Shown piece by piece: positions 22,916 through 35,981 of a stretch of DNA of 64,000 nucleotides; positions within the stretch are counted from its first letter, which is position 1, and every line of letters begins with the position of its first letter. Origin of the DNA: Lolium rigidum (Eukaryota; Streptophyta; Magnoliopsida; Poales; Poaceae). Both the position numbers and the translations under genes were made by a program. Under the pieces are notes generated by a model. That model saw only the letters and a program-made list of their open reading frames with translations. It did not search any database and was not told the DNA's origin. The stretch covers positions 36,512,256 to 36,576,255 of the forward strand of contig NC_061508.1 in NCBI RefSeq assembly GCF_022539505.1, written 5' to 3'.

Positions 22916-23457
22916 TAATTATTTACTGGGAAGGATTTCTGAGCTAATTGGAGCAGCCAAGGAGGAAGTGGAGCGACAGAGTAGGACGTCAAGCAGCCGC
23001 GGACAGCGCCGGCCGTGGTCACGGCTACGAATTCAGAGCTTGGTCCGCGGCGATGGCCCTTGCTGCCGGGGGATAGGCGGGCCGCAACAGGGTAGCTGCG
23101 GCTAATGCAGGGGAGTGGATGCGACTGCGAGCCGCGACCCGACGAGCTGCGGGGGATGCAGGCGAGCGGCGGTGGTAGGGGAGCAGAGGAAGACCAGCGT
23201 CACAGGGGAGAAGCGGTGTTGGGGGAGCAAAAGACGGCCGGCGTCAGCGGGGGAGCAGCGATGGACGGCCGACGTCGGTGGAGGAGCAGCGATGGACGAC
23301 CGGTGGTGGCGGCAACGAGGAACACTATATAGCGCCACATGTCTAGGATGCAAAATGGTTCGGTCATTGTTTTCTCTTTTTTTAGATGGGCCAAAGCGTT
23401 ATCGTACAGAATGGCATTCTACCGTAAATAGAACCGAAAGCCAGGGGCAAATCGTTA
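22916..23457. other. GC-rich stretch without a recognisable gene
   Basis: About 22950-23330 is GC-rich, with a degenerate tandem motif ('gagcagcgatggacg...') repeated at about 23200-23310. Frames exist in several phases on both strands but none has protein-like composition. It may be a promoter-proximal fragment or part of an unrecognised TE. Confidence 0.3.
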
Positions 23458-23911
23458 GGGCATGTACAACAGTCTTACGTAAGCTGTCTGTAAGGGATGT
23501 CAACTAGGAAATCTGATGAGGTGGAGGATAGAATAGAAGGAAAGAGAAAGAAGCCGGCGGTAAGTTTGCATACGGTCGACTAGCGTAAAATTCGCTGGCT
23601 ATCGACACCAGTTTTGCCGTTGTATAGATGCCAATCGGTAATCGTGGGCCCAAAAGAGATCGTGCTCCTACATTTTTCACACCCGTGGAGGAACCATGGG
23701 GCGCAGCAGCCGGAGGTTGTTAAGATTTAATTTGATCTGGTCAACATAATTAGCTAATTCTTTTGCAAAAAAAAACATAATTAGCTAATTTTATGGTGCT
23801 ATAGATGGCAAGAAAAACAATCTGTTGTAGAGGCTGTTTTTATGGCTGTCTACAGGTGAGGTGGTAGTAATCTTGTACAGACAACAGCCGTCTGAACAAT
23901 TGTACATGCCT
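23458..23911. mobile_element. Tourist/PIF-Harbinger-like MITE
   Basis: This 454-bp element has inverted termini GGGCATGTACAA and ttgtacatgcct, flanked by TTA on both sides (23455-23457 and 23912-23914). It also has subterminal inverted similarity around 'cagtct'/'agacaacag'. It is non-coding. Confidence 0.8.
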
Positions 23912-26642
23912 TTATACTGTTTCGGTTTCTAACCGAAAAGCCTGGGAAACTGGTCGCTAGGAGTTTCTGGCTGGACACAGGACTGTAGCTTCACGGTGAG
24001 AAGAAGCTATGGAGAAACTACCCCTTCTTTTGGGCTTTAGCTGTCTGCCACCTATAAACTGGGCTAGAAGCCCAAAGAAAGTGCCCCTAAATCCGGTTAG
24101 ATTTTCAACCTAGTTTAGGCAAAGCTAGTTTGAAAGCTTAACCAAATTGTGGCCTCCATCTCAAGATAGTTGTTCTGAAAGCCGAAAAGAATTTGGCCTT
24201 ATCAAGGTTTTCAGTGGTTATGTTGTGGAGGCATCCTTATGGAAAAAAATGTTGTGGAGGCATATAACTTCCATTATCATCGTGGTAGCCTTAACTTTCT
24301 TTTGAAATGTTGGTACAAAGAATTCTTTAGTAATATCAGACACAACTGAATATTTAGAAGAGTGCATATCCAACTGGACCAGAAGGCTATAAGATGGATA
24401 TAAGTTGTGAATTGAGAAGGTTGTGTCAGCTTGCAGTTAACAGCAACCTAGTCAAAAATGAAAACCACCTGCAACTTGTGTTGGACAATACTATAGGTAC
24501 TAGACCATGAAGGCGCATATTGTTGCGCCCGTCCATCTTTAGAAAAGAATGTATGATAAAAATAGGAAATTGTGACATTCTATAAAACTTGAAAAGTTCA
24601 TATTGCATTGCGATGATACATGTTATGTAGAATATTTCTATAAATTCAGGAAAAATACACTCACGTAACTGCTTGGTTTTGACATTTTTTCGAGATTACA
24701 TTCATGAAAACATATCGAAGAAAAGGAGCAGAGCAAGACAATACAAATTCTATCTTCTTAAGGCTTGCCTGTTATAATATTTCACAAAATTCTGCTATAG
24801 TATGTAGTTCACGTTCGAAGAATTTAATACTTACATTGTTCTGTGCTGATACACTTTACTTTAACGGCTAAACCTGAATACCAATGTGAAGTGCAACACT
24901 GAAACAAAATATGTCGCTCGCAGTAGAGCCGGTCACAGACCATCATCGTCTGACAAATGCAAGAACCTGAGAAATTATTTGAGGATTAGAAATATACAAT
25001 ATCTTATTATTATGATTGATGTACACCATCCATGGATTTCATTTGAACAACAACAATGAAATTGGCTTCGGTTTAACATATCAAGAAAATCATTTTAAAC
25101 CACGCCTACACATCGAACCAATAAAATATGAACACACATCTCTGTTTGTTGGATTTATCTCTATCTCCAACACAAGCAGGTATGTTTTCCACTTGTTCTG
25201 GCCTAGCATAGAATTGAGAACACATATGTAAATAAAATAGCAGGTCCATTTACACCCAGGTTGCCTGCAAAATGATTGCACTCAGGTTAGCATGAAAAAC
25301 ACCAAAATCAAAGTTCTTCTAATCTAAGATTTCCTACAAGAGCAAGTGAAGCCTCTCCAGATTGCATACAAGTCAAGTAAAAGTTGTAACTGCAACTTAA
25401 GGATGGCTGAGAGATGAAATGTCAGTATCATGTTTCAAAAAATTTATGTTTTAAATAAAAGACAGAGCAACTTCTTATGCATTGGACATCTCAAGGTTTT
25501 TGGCAGGCTGTGCCCTTGATTCACAGCAACGTTATGGACTGTGAAAATATTCGTCAACTTTGGGGTGCTTCTCCTATTTCCAAAGTAGGATCCTCGGTGA
25601 TAATCTGTATCTGTTAGTTCGTGTCCAGCAATTTTGGACATTTTATTTTCTCTTCTGCCTTCGGCATGTAATTAAAAAATTTCAAGTTCTGCTTATGGAA
25701 AGTTGGGTTCAAGCTGGCCTTTGGCCCGCTGTAGATTCTTCATTTAAAATAAAATATGTAGCTCACTTTCAGGAATAACATATAAAATAAATCGTAGGTT
25801 TAGAATGAAAACTCAATTATTAAACTTGAAAAAGGCTATCAATACTTACTCTACATGTGCAAAGGAGTAGCATTTGGTTCGAGTGGCATGCCAGTCTGTT
25901 AGCTGAAAGATGTCCTATTGCACTGAAATCGCCATAAGCATAAGCAAGATATACTAATTTAGTGATACTTCACAATATCTAAACCTTTCACCAACTCATC
26001 CAAGCAATTGAAAATGCTGAACGAACGACAGCCCCATCTAGAACGGGCCAAATGGCTGCTCTGAACAATTAGTTAAAATAGAAAGATAATAAATGACTGA
26101 AAAATATTCCTACTGATTGTACCTATTTCCTCATTAAACAAAGATCGGTAAACATTGCAACATGTACCCGTTAAAATGATGAACCAAATTAATCAATCAT
26201 AGTCTAATCTAGAACAGCCAAATTGACCTCTTCAGACGACCATGCATAGGACAATTAGCTGGAATATAAACATGCTTGTAAATTTGTCTATGTTTGAAGT
26301 GTATTGTCACCTGTATTTATTTAAATATTTATTTAATAAGCAGATATTGAAGAACATTGCAAATTGTACCTGTTTGCTCTTGTTGAAAAGTCGGACAATT
26401 TGCATTTTATACATGTCAAATGTTCCAATGAACCTACAAGAAAATGTGATAAGAGAGCTATTAATCCCGCTGGCCAGCATAAAAGTTATGGAAACCAGTC
26501 ACGTACATAGGCATTGTCCATGTGTGCAGACGACAAAACTGATAGTCTCCACGATAGGTTCAGTGCTCTCAGTCCGTTGTAATCCTCCTACTAAACAACT
26601 AATTTTACAGTTTGGAAAAAAACATCAGTAATCAGTAAAGAA
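23912..26642. other. No gene seen; low-copy background DNA
   Basis: A 2.7-kb AT-rich stretch with no domain-bearing frame. Two similar segments occur at about 26025-26110 and 26205-26290 (both contain 'tctagaac.g.ccaaat', 'acaattag.t'), a local direct duplication. It could hold introns or UTR of a decayed gene, but I see no exon that I can support. Confidence 0.3.
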
Positions 26643-26775
26643 TGTTAGGGTAATAGACTTCTTGTATCATCAGGGAGCCAAAAGCCACAATATATAGTAC
26701 AGATACAAGTGCAAATATGCAGAAAGCCCCCTAACATATGGGGAAACTACAATATACAAATATATACATCTAACA
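26643..26775 (-). repeat. Copia 3' LTR (133 bp)
   Basis: On the minus strand it starts TGTTAGATG and ends CCCTAACA, so the ends are short inverted repeats. It is preceded by the polypurine tract TTTGAGGGGG. Very short LTRs are usual for this Copia type. Confidence 0.8.
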
Positions 26776-27175
26776 CCCCCCTCAAACTCATGGTGGATCC
26801 ACAACACTGAGTTTGGAGAGTAAGAAGTCATGCTGTGCTCGGGTTTGTGCCTTTGTAACGAAATCCGCCAACTACAAGTCTGAAGCACATAATGAAGCGT
26901 AACAACCTGAGCCTGCACCTGAGCACGTGTATAAAAAACATCAACACCAATATGCTTGGTAAGCTCATGTTTGACCGGATCACGTGCAATACTGATAGCA
27001 CATGTACTGTCAGACAAAAGTGGAGTGGGTGTCGTAACAGAGACCCCAAAATCTGCAAGCAACCACCGTAACCAGGTCACCTCAGCAATCAACAAAGCCA
27101 TAGCCCGCAACTCAGCCACAACACTCGAACGGGAAACCACTACCTGTTTCTTCGTCTTCCAAGCAACAAGCGAAC
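26776..27175 (-). pseudogene. Copia RNase H domain, C-terminal fragment
   Basis: The minus-strand frame begins within WKTKKQVVVSRSSVVAE and continues AMALLIAEVTWLRWLL, LLSDSTCAISIARDPV and HELTKHIGVD. These are the Copia RNase H signatures: the K-Q-x-x-V-S-R-S-S segment, the E-x-x-W helix, the D-S-x-x-A-I-x-I-A catalytic strand, and K-H-I-x-x-D near the end. A frameshift follows before the polypurine tract. The upstream part of the domain lies beyond the solo LTR at 28691. Confidence 0.85.
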
Positions 27176-28690
27176 TGATAACCCACAAGTATAAGTGGTG
27201 TATCGTAGTACTTTCGATAAATAAGAGTGTCGAACCCAACGAGGAGCAGAAGGTGCTGACAAGCAGTTTCGATGAAGGATTCACTGTAAATGCTCACAGA
27301 CAAGTTTTCAGGGGGTTTTGATATAACAGATAAATAAAATACGAGTAAGTAAAATGCGGGAATAATAATTGCAGCAAGTGGCCCAATCCTTTTTAGCACA
27401 AAAGGACAAGCCGGTTTGTTTACTTATGATGACCAAACGTTCTTGAGGACACACGGGAATTTAGTCTAGTGCTTTCGCTTCATATAGTTGATTAATCTTC
27501 ATTGTTTTGATAAGTGTTGTGTGGGTGAACCTATGCTAATGCACCGCCCTTCCTAGGACTAATACATACTTGTGATTAAACCCCTTGCAAGCATCCGCAA
27601 ATACAAGAAAGTAATTAAGATAAATCTAACCACAGCCTTAAACTCGAGATCCTCGCTATCCCTCATGCATCGATATACCAACGGGGGTTCAGAGTTGTTG
27701 TCACTCCAGCAACCCCACAATTAGCAAACGAATACAAGATGCATTCCCCTAGGCCCATAAAGGTGAAGTATCATGTAGTCGACGTTCACATGACACCACT
27801 AGAAGAATAACACCACAACTTAAATATCAAACCATTAAATATTACTCAACATAGTTCACTACTAACATTTAGACTTCACCCATGTCCTCAAGAACTAAAC
27901 GAACTACTCACAAGACATCATATGGAACATGATCAGAGGTGATATGATGATGAATAACAATCTGAACATAAACCTTGGTTCAATGGTTTCACTCAATAGC
28001 GTCAATAACAAGGAGTAATCAATACCGGGAGAGTTTCCCCTATGAAATAATCAAGATTCAACCCTAGATGTTACAACGGAGACGAGGTGCAGCGGTGGAG
28101 ATGACGGTGTCGGTGGTGGAGATGATCATGATGATGATCCCAATGAAGTCCAGCTCGATGACGGTGACGATGGCGACAATTTTCCCCTCCGGGAGGGAAT
28201 TTCCCCCGGCGGATTTCAGCCTGCCGGAGAGCTCTTTTCTCTCTGGTATTTTCCGCCCCGCAGAGGCGGCTGTGTCTATTCTCGATCGTCCTGCGCACCT
28301 TAGGGTTTAGGGTAGATGAAGTACGCGAAAGGGAGATGGCAGAGTGGGGTCGTGGGCCCCCTCCCCACATGGCGGCGCGACCAGGGTGGGGCCCGCGCCA
28401 GCCTATGGGGAGGGCCCATGGCGGCCCTCCTCGGCCTCCCCTTTTGGCTGGCTCCATCTTCTGGAAAAATAAGAGCTTCGGTATATTTTCCGTCAATTGT
28501 TGATCTTCAGAAATATTGTATCCTGACGGTGTTTTTTCCAGCAGAATCCTGACTCCGGTGAGTAATTCTCCAATAATCATGAAACATGCAAAATAGGTGA
28601 AATAACATAAGTATCATCTCTAAGTATGAAATATATCAATGAATAACAGTAAATTATGATATAAAATAGTGATGCAAAATGGACGTATCA
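27176..28690 (-). mobile_element. Solo LTR (1515 bp) inserted in Copia RNase H
   Basis: On the minus strand it starts TGATACGTCCATTTTGCATC and ends GTGGGTTATCA. The target CGAAC is duplicated at 27171-27175 and 28691-28695. There is no internal sequence, so unequal recombination between LTRs is inferred. The family differs from the LTR at 8268 although both open with TGATACGTC. Confidence 0.92.
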
Positions 28691-29289
28691 CGAACCACCA
28701 AGAAACACATAGTAAGCAGAAAATGAATGATGATCCGTAGGATCATTCGTCCACGTAGCATCCGAGTAGCACTGGAGATGGAGAGAGCTGGAACGAGGAA
28801 AGAAAAGGCGACGAGTGATCGTGCCACGAAGATAACGAAGAACACGGAGGAGATGACTGTAGTGAACGGTGGTAGGAGCTGAGACAAACTGACTCAGAAT
28901 ATGAACATGATAAGAGATATCAGGACGAGTGACAACAAGATAAACAAGACTCCCAACAAGATGGCGATAACGTGTCAGATCAGGAAGAGGATCACCATCA
29001 GTAGGACGAAGCTTAACATTAAGCTCCATAGGAGTCTCAACTGTGCGCTTATCCCCAAGAGCAGCACGAGCAAGAAGATCCTAAATATACTTTTCCTGAG
29101 AGATAGAAAAGCCATCAGAAGTGGAGGAGACCTCAATCCCAAGAAAGTAGCGAAGATGACCAAGATCAGTCATAAGAAACTGATCACGAAAACAAGCCTT
29201 GACAAAGGCAATATACTCAGGATCATCACCAGTAATGATCATATCATCAACATAGAGAAGGAGAAGAGTGCGTCCACGAGGAGAAGTGT
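28691..29289 (-). pseudogene. Copia reverse transcriptase C-terminal half and connection
   Basis: The minus-strand frame contains the RT active-site box LLLYVDDMI (about 29242-29268), then DLGHLRYFLGIEV, PMELNVKL, YRHLVGSLVYLVVTRPDI and LRYLRGTI. These are the standard Copia motifs after the catalytic Asp pair. In-frame breaks occur near 29080. It joins to VHT at 35987 on the other side of the 6.7-kb insertion. Confidence 0.88.
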
Positions 29290-32200
29290 TGTAATATCCC
29301 AGTATTTGGGGTTACAAAAATAGAGGAAACAGATGTGTGCATTGCATTCATGCATAGAAAATCCGGGGAATTTTCGCGCTTTAAAGTAAAACAGTCACAG
29401 TAACTGAAGTTTCACTTGACCTTGATGGAATTGAAGTAGATCATCAAGTCTAGTGCTATAAACCTCAATGTGACCTTTTCTAAAACTTTTTTTTTGGGTA
29501 GAGATGATTTGATCTAAGGGATTAGATCAAATGCAACTAAAACCAAAACCTTGATCATATGCACCTACAAATCAAAGAACAAGAAACAAATGAGAAACCA
29601 TTCTTGACTTATCTTTTCCATGTCTTTAAAAAATACATATTCCTACCATGAACCTCATGGTATTTATTGAACTATAACTTTTGAAGTTAACACCAACACA
29701 AGCTTATCATTAAACTCTAGAGATGGGAGAGGTCTATATCATCCAAGAGATAAGAAACAAACTCTAATTTATTAACACTAAAAAGTTGAGCAACTACCTT
29801 GAGGTACAATTGAATTCACTTTAAAACTTATTACCAAATATGGTGAAACACAAGGACCTGAGTGCATAAAAGCCACACATTCTGATTTGAATCATAACTT
29901 ATTAAATATGTGCAATATCACAAAACTAAATTCGTTTACATTACGAATTATAGTTCAAACTATTTGAATAAAATAAAATATGAGTACTTTGAAACTCATA
30001 TGATCATGCCTTGGTGAAATCAACAATCACCATTCAAAATTGGGGTATAATCCTTGTCTTTGACATTCTGATTCCAATTACAATATAATACCATCACATA
30101 TGATATAGTGACTCATCCACAAACATAAAATCATTCACAAGATATTTAGTAACAAAAAGCCACTTGAATATCTAAAAATAAATCACATGAGAGGATAATA
30201 CCAATGCCACATAGGATGAAAATATCTACATAACTTGCATCCTAAGATATGCCACCTCATGCTTAAAGGATTGCTATGGATGAGAGCATGAAAACCAAGC
30301 ACCTTACTCATCAAATCAAAACAAGAGTCACCCACCTATGTGTTATGATACTAGAGCTTGCTCAAGCCTATAAAAGGGAGCCTCACACTTCATCCATTCC
30401 ATCATCTTGCACCATGATGCAAGAAAACCAACACATTGAGCCATTCCATAAAATAGTTAGGATCAAGATGAAGCAGCTAGGAGGTGGAGGCATGCCACAA
30501 GATGCAGGTTTATCATAATTCCTGAAGAACAAGCTACAGAAGATAGCAAGGTAGAATTCTTAGGCAGACCACATATTTAGATAATCACATCATCATTCCT
30601 TAAATAGAACCTTAGATTATAAACCAAGCCCTTGTGGAGTGAGAGGGAAAATTGGTATAACCATATCAAATACTCCTAGTGATACTTCAGGAAGCCATAC
30701 CATGCATGATCATTACAAATTGGGTAATGATGATATACTCTAAGAATTGAGAGTAGAATCCACTGAGAATAAGCTGATCATGATAATGTCATGACCATGC
30801 TATGGATAAATAGACGAATAAGCCATAAGTTAAACCCCATATGATAAGTAGATATCATTCATCACATGAAATTATAGGGAGATCAATAGTAAGCAACCCT
30901 AAGCTTATAGCTCAATCCTAAACTTGTGAATCATTTGGTGATCATAAGTGGAATCCTACCACATCTATATTTCATTTATTCTTTAATTAAATAACATAAG
31001 AAAACCTTAGAGTCAAACTCTATACTTTATATGGTGAGAAACCATTCATCCATATAACCAAAGTTAACTATAAAAAGAACCATAACCACTTTAGTTATTT
31101 TAATGATAAATTTAGGATAGTAATACAAGTCAATTGGTAGAAGATAAAACCAATTCTTAAGTCCTTAGTAACTAAAGGAGAACATCAACTACTAAGTAAG
31201 AAACCACCTTATCATGGATAGGGGAGACTAAACCCTAGTTTGTGCATCACTTGGGTCATCATAACTATAAACCTAGTTCACATTTGAGTTCCAAACCATA
31301 TGCCATTAGGTGAATATCATTAGAACCCTAGAATTGTACACAAACTAAATCTTATGCTTCAATTATTGAACCTAAGATTAACCTAATGCTAAGTCGTATA
31401 ATTAAGAACCATAGATGGTGATCAACCACTTATCATTATAACCAAGAACCAACCATGATGAGAGTAATATCTACTCTAGGTATTTCAAGTTGTTATTAAA
31501 TATAATCCTAGTGCTACCTTTTAAAAAATGGTTATAATAAAATCTACAAGACCTTAGCAAGCAAGTGCTCACATAAAATCATGTGCAAGTGACCAATTCC
31601 TCAAATAGAAACCAAGCCCTAAGAACAACCTCTGAAATACTTTGAGTTGAAATTATCAACTCTATTAATTCCAAACAGATTTAAGTCACAAGAAAAAGGA
31701 AATTAAAATGAGTGCATAAAATCATGCTTAATGAAAATTGCAATAAAACTTAATATGTTAAATATTTATTTAGAAGAACAAGACCATGTTACCATTGCTA
31801 TTAAGTCCTAACTAAAATAGATAGGAACTCCTGCAAAGCAGAATTGAATTCAAATTTGAATTCAACAAAAGGAATTGAAAACAGAAAATATAAAACAGAA
31901 AATAGAAAAATAGAAAAGGAGAGAACACCTTACCTGTACCCTACCTGGCCACAAGAGCCCAGCAGCAGCCTGCCGAGCAGCCCAGCACCACAGCACACCA
32001 ACACGGCCCAAGACACCACCTAGACAACCCACATAACCCTTCGTCTAAAAAAATATCTGGAGAGGGTCGTCCTCATCCTCTCCGTGTGCTGGAGGCCAGC
32101 ACGATGACGTGCTCGTCTTCTCCCTCTCGCTGGCGAGTCCTCCTTCCTCGACGACGTGACCCTCCAATGAACAGCAGCCTCAAATTCTTTCCCCCTCGGC

Positions 32201-33796
32201 TCAATTCCTTCCCAGACGAAACCCTAACCTCCGACCATCCTCACTCGCCGACGGCGGAGACCTCCCCAGGCCAAACCTTGACCACCTTCGTCACCGCCAT
32301 ACTCGACATGGTCTTCATGCAAAGGGACTCGGGCCGGGGCGAACCGTAGCGTCGTCAGCAACCATCTCTCTCCGGCGGCCGGCGCCATGAAATCCGGCAA
32401 ACCAGACCTCCATCGACCTCGCCGTCACACGCGTCGTACTCGCGGTGAGCCACTCTACCTCGTGGCAAGCTCGCCTTGCTCGATTACACGCCGTAGCGCC
32501 GCCGCATCGCTAGCCCGTGAGCACCTCCGCAGCACCACGTCGTCGGTCACCCTCCGGTGACCATTCGGAGGGGGCACCGCCACTATTAGGTTCGCCTCGC
32601 TCCCCTGGATCCAACGAGCACACGTAGAGCCCCGCGGAAACCCTCCATCACCGGCGTCGTCCTTGACTGGCCGCCGGTAGTGGCCATGGTTGCCACGTCG
32701 TCGCCACCGTGGCAGCCAGTGTGGCTTAGGTCCACCAGTCAGCCTCTGTGGGTAGGTTTAGTCCGGGTAGAGTTGGTATTTCTTATTTATTTTAAATTAC
32801 AGAGAATTGCTGAAACTTTACATAAACTTATAAAATCAATTTTAATTCAGAAAAATAGAAATGAGATATCAAAATGCTCCTAAAAATAAAATCTATCAAA
32901 TAAAAATATAATATGAAACTTTTATTTTAAATAAAACTTTAATTGTTTAACCATTATTAATTAAGCCTTTTCTTTTATTCTTAATTGAATTAAAAATTCA
33001 ATAATTAGGAAAACTTTCCATATTTAGTAAAAACCATTAAGTAAATAAAGAAAACATTAAAATTAATTTTCTTTATTTATTATTTTATTAAATCCTTAAT
33101 AGAGGGATTTAAACCCTAATTAATAATTATCTTAATTATTAATTCATTAAAAATAAAAAAACCCAATCCAATACTATTTTTATTTCAAAGTTATTAATAA
33201 CTTCAACTTTATAATGAAGTTATTAATCATAGAACTATATGGTAATTAGGAAACCCTAATTCCTTATTGAATGATATTACAACCTTATCATTCCATGTGA
33301 AACCTAAAACCCTAATCAAATTAAGAACCCTAGCTCCATTAATTAATATGAACCCTAAATTGTTTCTAAACCTAAAACCTAGGTTAGAACATGTGATCAT
33401 GATACTTTTCTTTTGATTCATAGAACCATAATTAGCAATTTGACATGCCACATAAAATGTAGGAGCCCTATTATCAATAAGTTAGTATTCAATGTATGCA
33501 TACCTATCCAACCTAGTTGATCAAATAAGGTCAACCAAATGCAAACCCTAGCTCCTATCCTTAGAATTATCAACCTTGATTAACCAGGCTTAGCATCACA
33601 CCATTATGATGAACTCCAATAGCAACCATGCCAATATTGTGCATCCTATTCCATACACACTAAACCCTATTAGTGTGAAATAATTATTAATGATCCTATT
33701 TAGGAAACCACCATTCCGTACTTAGTAGATCCAATAGGAAACTCTAGATACCCTCACCATTAATTAAAATACTTCTTATTACTTAAGAAGTATGTT

Positions 33797-33819
33797 CTTC
33801 AAAAGTTATTCTTTTGAAG
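33797..33819. repeat. Short palindrome, copy 1 of 2
   Basis: CTTCAAAAG, TTATT, CTTTTGAAG forms a 9-bp stem with a 5-nt loop. An identical copy is at 34093-34115 within the same LTR-like element. Confidence 0.8.
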
Positions 33820-34092
33820 TAAACCAAGAATCATCATCAACCCTGCCTAATAGGACCTATAGGCAATAGCCATCTATCACCAGTAAGGTATAGCCAACCT
33901 TTATAGCACCCATGTGTAATTAATTACTTAAGATGCTTAGGCTTAGCTCAACATTACAAGTTCTAGCTTTTGATGAATCCAACTATGTTGTGATCCATCT
34001 AATACTTACTCCAGAAACTAGTTGAAACCATATTAAACTATAGAACTCCACAACCCTAATTATCATACTTGTTCTTTATTAAAGAACATGTT

Positions 34093-34115
34093 CTTCAAAA
34101 GTTATTCTTTTGAAG
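34093..34115. repeat. Short palindrome, copy 2 of 2
   Basis: Same 9-bp stem and 5-nt loop as 33797-33819, in a similar AT-rich context ('agt/agaacatgttcttc' before it). Confidence 0.8.
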
Positions 34116-34840
34116 TATATGATAATCAATCATTAACCATGACATATAGTGCTAAAACCAACCACTATTCATTACATGTTAGGATTATACCAAATCTTAT
34201 TGTTGTGCACTATTTATGTTATTGTTATGTATGTTGCAGCACCTGTTTATGATACCAAGTAATCACACCTGAATAAGAACCTTATTTGTGAATCACTCTA
34301 AAAGTGTAACACACCCTAAAACCAATCATATCAACTCACTAATCTTAAATCATCGGGGTTAGGTTACGCTTAGAGCGATTGCATCTCATACTTATGCATT
34401 ATTGCATCCTTGGCAATCTTTTAAACATCGTCCTTACCGGACGATGATGCTATTTCAGAATTTGGAGTTATTGCGTATCGAAGACCTTGTCTGCATAATC
34501 TTGCAGTCAAGAAAGGCAAGTTCATCGCTTGCTCATGTCATTTGAGTATTTTTACCAAATTACTTACAAAGTACTATACTTATCACTACTGCATGAAAAG
34601 CAAAAGTACTACTTTCACAACTATGAATATGACTATGTGGTTGGCAATGGAACCATGGAATGTGTTGACATGGTGGAGGTTCCATTGCAATGGGTTTATA
34701 TCCATCTAGGATTAAACAACAAATGTCGTCCAGTGATTCTTGTGCCGTAAAACTCGTGTTAACCATAAGATCTGGAGTGGGACGGAGTAGTCAATCGTAT
34801 TTCCACCTCTTGTACATCAACGGATGCGCTTACTGTAGTC

Positions 34841-34972
34841 ACTTGTATCCCGAGGGACATGCGGAGTGGTTGGGGAGCCCTAAGTCCCCACGGTAATGAC
34901 CGTGTCACTTGTATCCCGAGGAACAAGCGGAGTGGTTGGGGAGCCCTAAGTCCCCACGGTAATGCGGTCTAT
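34841..34972. repeat. Tandem duplication, 66-bp unit
   Basis: Two copies starting 'acttgtatcccgag' at 34841 and 34907, nearly identical through 'aagtccccacggtaatg'. It lies in the 3' third of the 6.7-kb element. Confidence 0.9.
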
Positions 34973-35981
34973 GATGGGTTGCATCTCCCGGTGAAGGAGT
35001 TTATGGTAATTAGCCCAGAACTGTTGTCGTGGTCGGGGGCCATCCTTTATTGGTATAAGAACACCGGCGAGGACCCAGGGTCGGAGTTTGCAACAAATGG
35101 TGGGTGTGCGAGGTAGCGGAGGAATATGATTGGCTAAGACCTTATACCGGGCCTCACACCAAAGGAAGTGTGGACGCGAAAGATCACCCGGTTGGCACCA
35201 AGGTTAAGATCTCTTATGGGTAAAGCAACACACCTCTGCAGAGTGTAATGAATCGTGACCGTCACTCCTCGTTCCGGTTTTGGAGCTGCGAACGCTGCCG
35301 GAAAGGAACTCCATGAAGTTCTAGTAAACCGGTGAAGGCTGACGGACATAGTTCTTCCGAATAAAAGCAACCTTTTGAAGAAATGGTTATGAAAACCTGC
35401 ATGGGTATTATACTTTACGGTCTAATCGTCGTAGCTAGTGCATTAAACACCTCTTTCCTATAATGAACTTGTTGAGTACGCTCGTACTCGTACCACTCTT
35501 AAATCCCCTGCTTAGATATGGAGGCATCAAAGGAGGATCTACAGTGCAACTCGAAGGCCGAGGAGTCAACAACTACTTCAAGGGACAGGACCCAGACAGA
35601 AGAGTCGAACACCACATCCAACAAGGATAAAACCTAGATTAGCAATAGAAGGGAACTAGCTTCCTAAACTTAGCTCCTATTTAGCTAGAATCTATTCATA
35701 GCCTCTGTAGCTAGTTAAATACTATACAAATAGAGTTTGTGTTAGTATTAGACTACGAGTCGTTCTTCTAGAGTTTATTTGCAGTTTTACCTCATTGTAA
35801 AGTAGGAGGCTGTGAGGATCTTATGTAACAGAGTCTGTGTGTAATTCTATAGACATGCCTTGGACCCGCATATGTTTCTGTTGTACCACTCTGAGCGATA
35901 TAATACTAGTGGAACGGTGTTTCATTGGTGTTGTATCAGACTTGCATACTACACCATGCAGTGGTATGCCGGGTCACCACA

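Larger units (their letters stand above)
29290..35981 (+). mobile_element. 6.7-kb LTR-like insertion without coding capacity
   Basis: It begins TGTAATATCCCAG, ends GGGTCACCACA, and is flanked by AGTGT (29285-29289 and 35982-35986), so it was placed by an LTR-type integrase. I find no second copy of either end inside and no gag or pol frame. It is AT-rich from 29300 to 31900, GC-rich from about 31920 to 32760 (resembling a leader or captured exon), AT-rich again to about 34750, then mixed. Either it is a solo LTR of a family with extremely long LTRs, or a large derivative that has lost one LTR. A 3.8-kb solo LTR with similar architecture is at 45494-49306. Confidence 0.7.

Noticed and set aside
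22716..23105. 129-codon plus-strand frame
   Set aside because: It spans a MITE end and unrelated sequence, so it is fortuitous.
32086..32349. Plus-strand frame MLEASTMTCSSS...
   Set aside because: It is in the GC-rich island of the 6.7-kb LTR-like element and has no recognisable motif.
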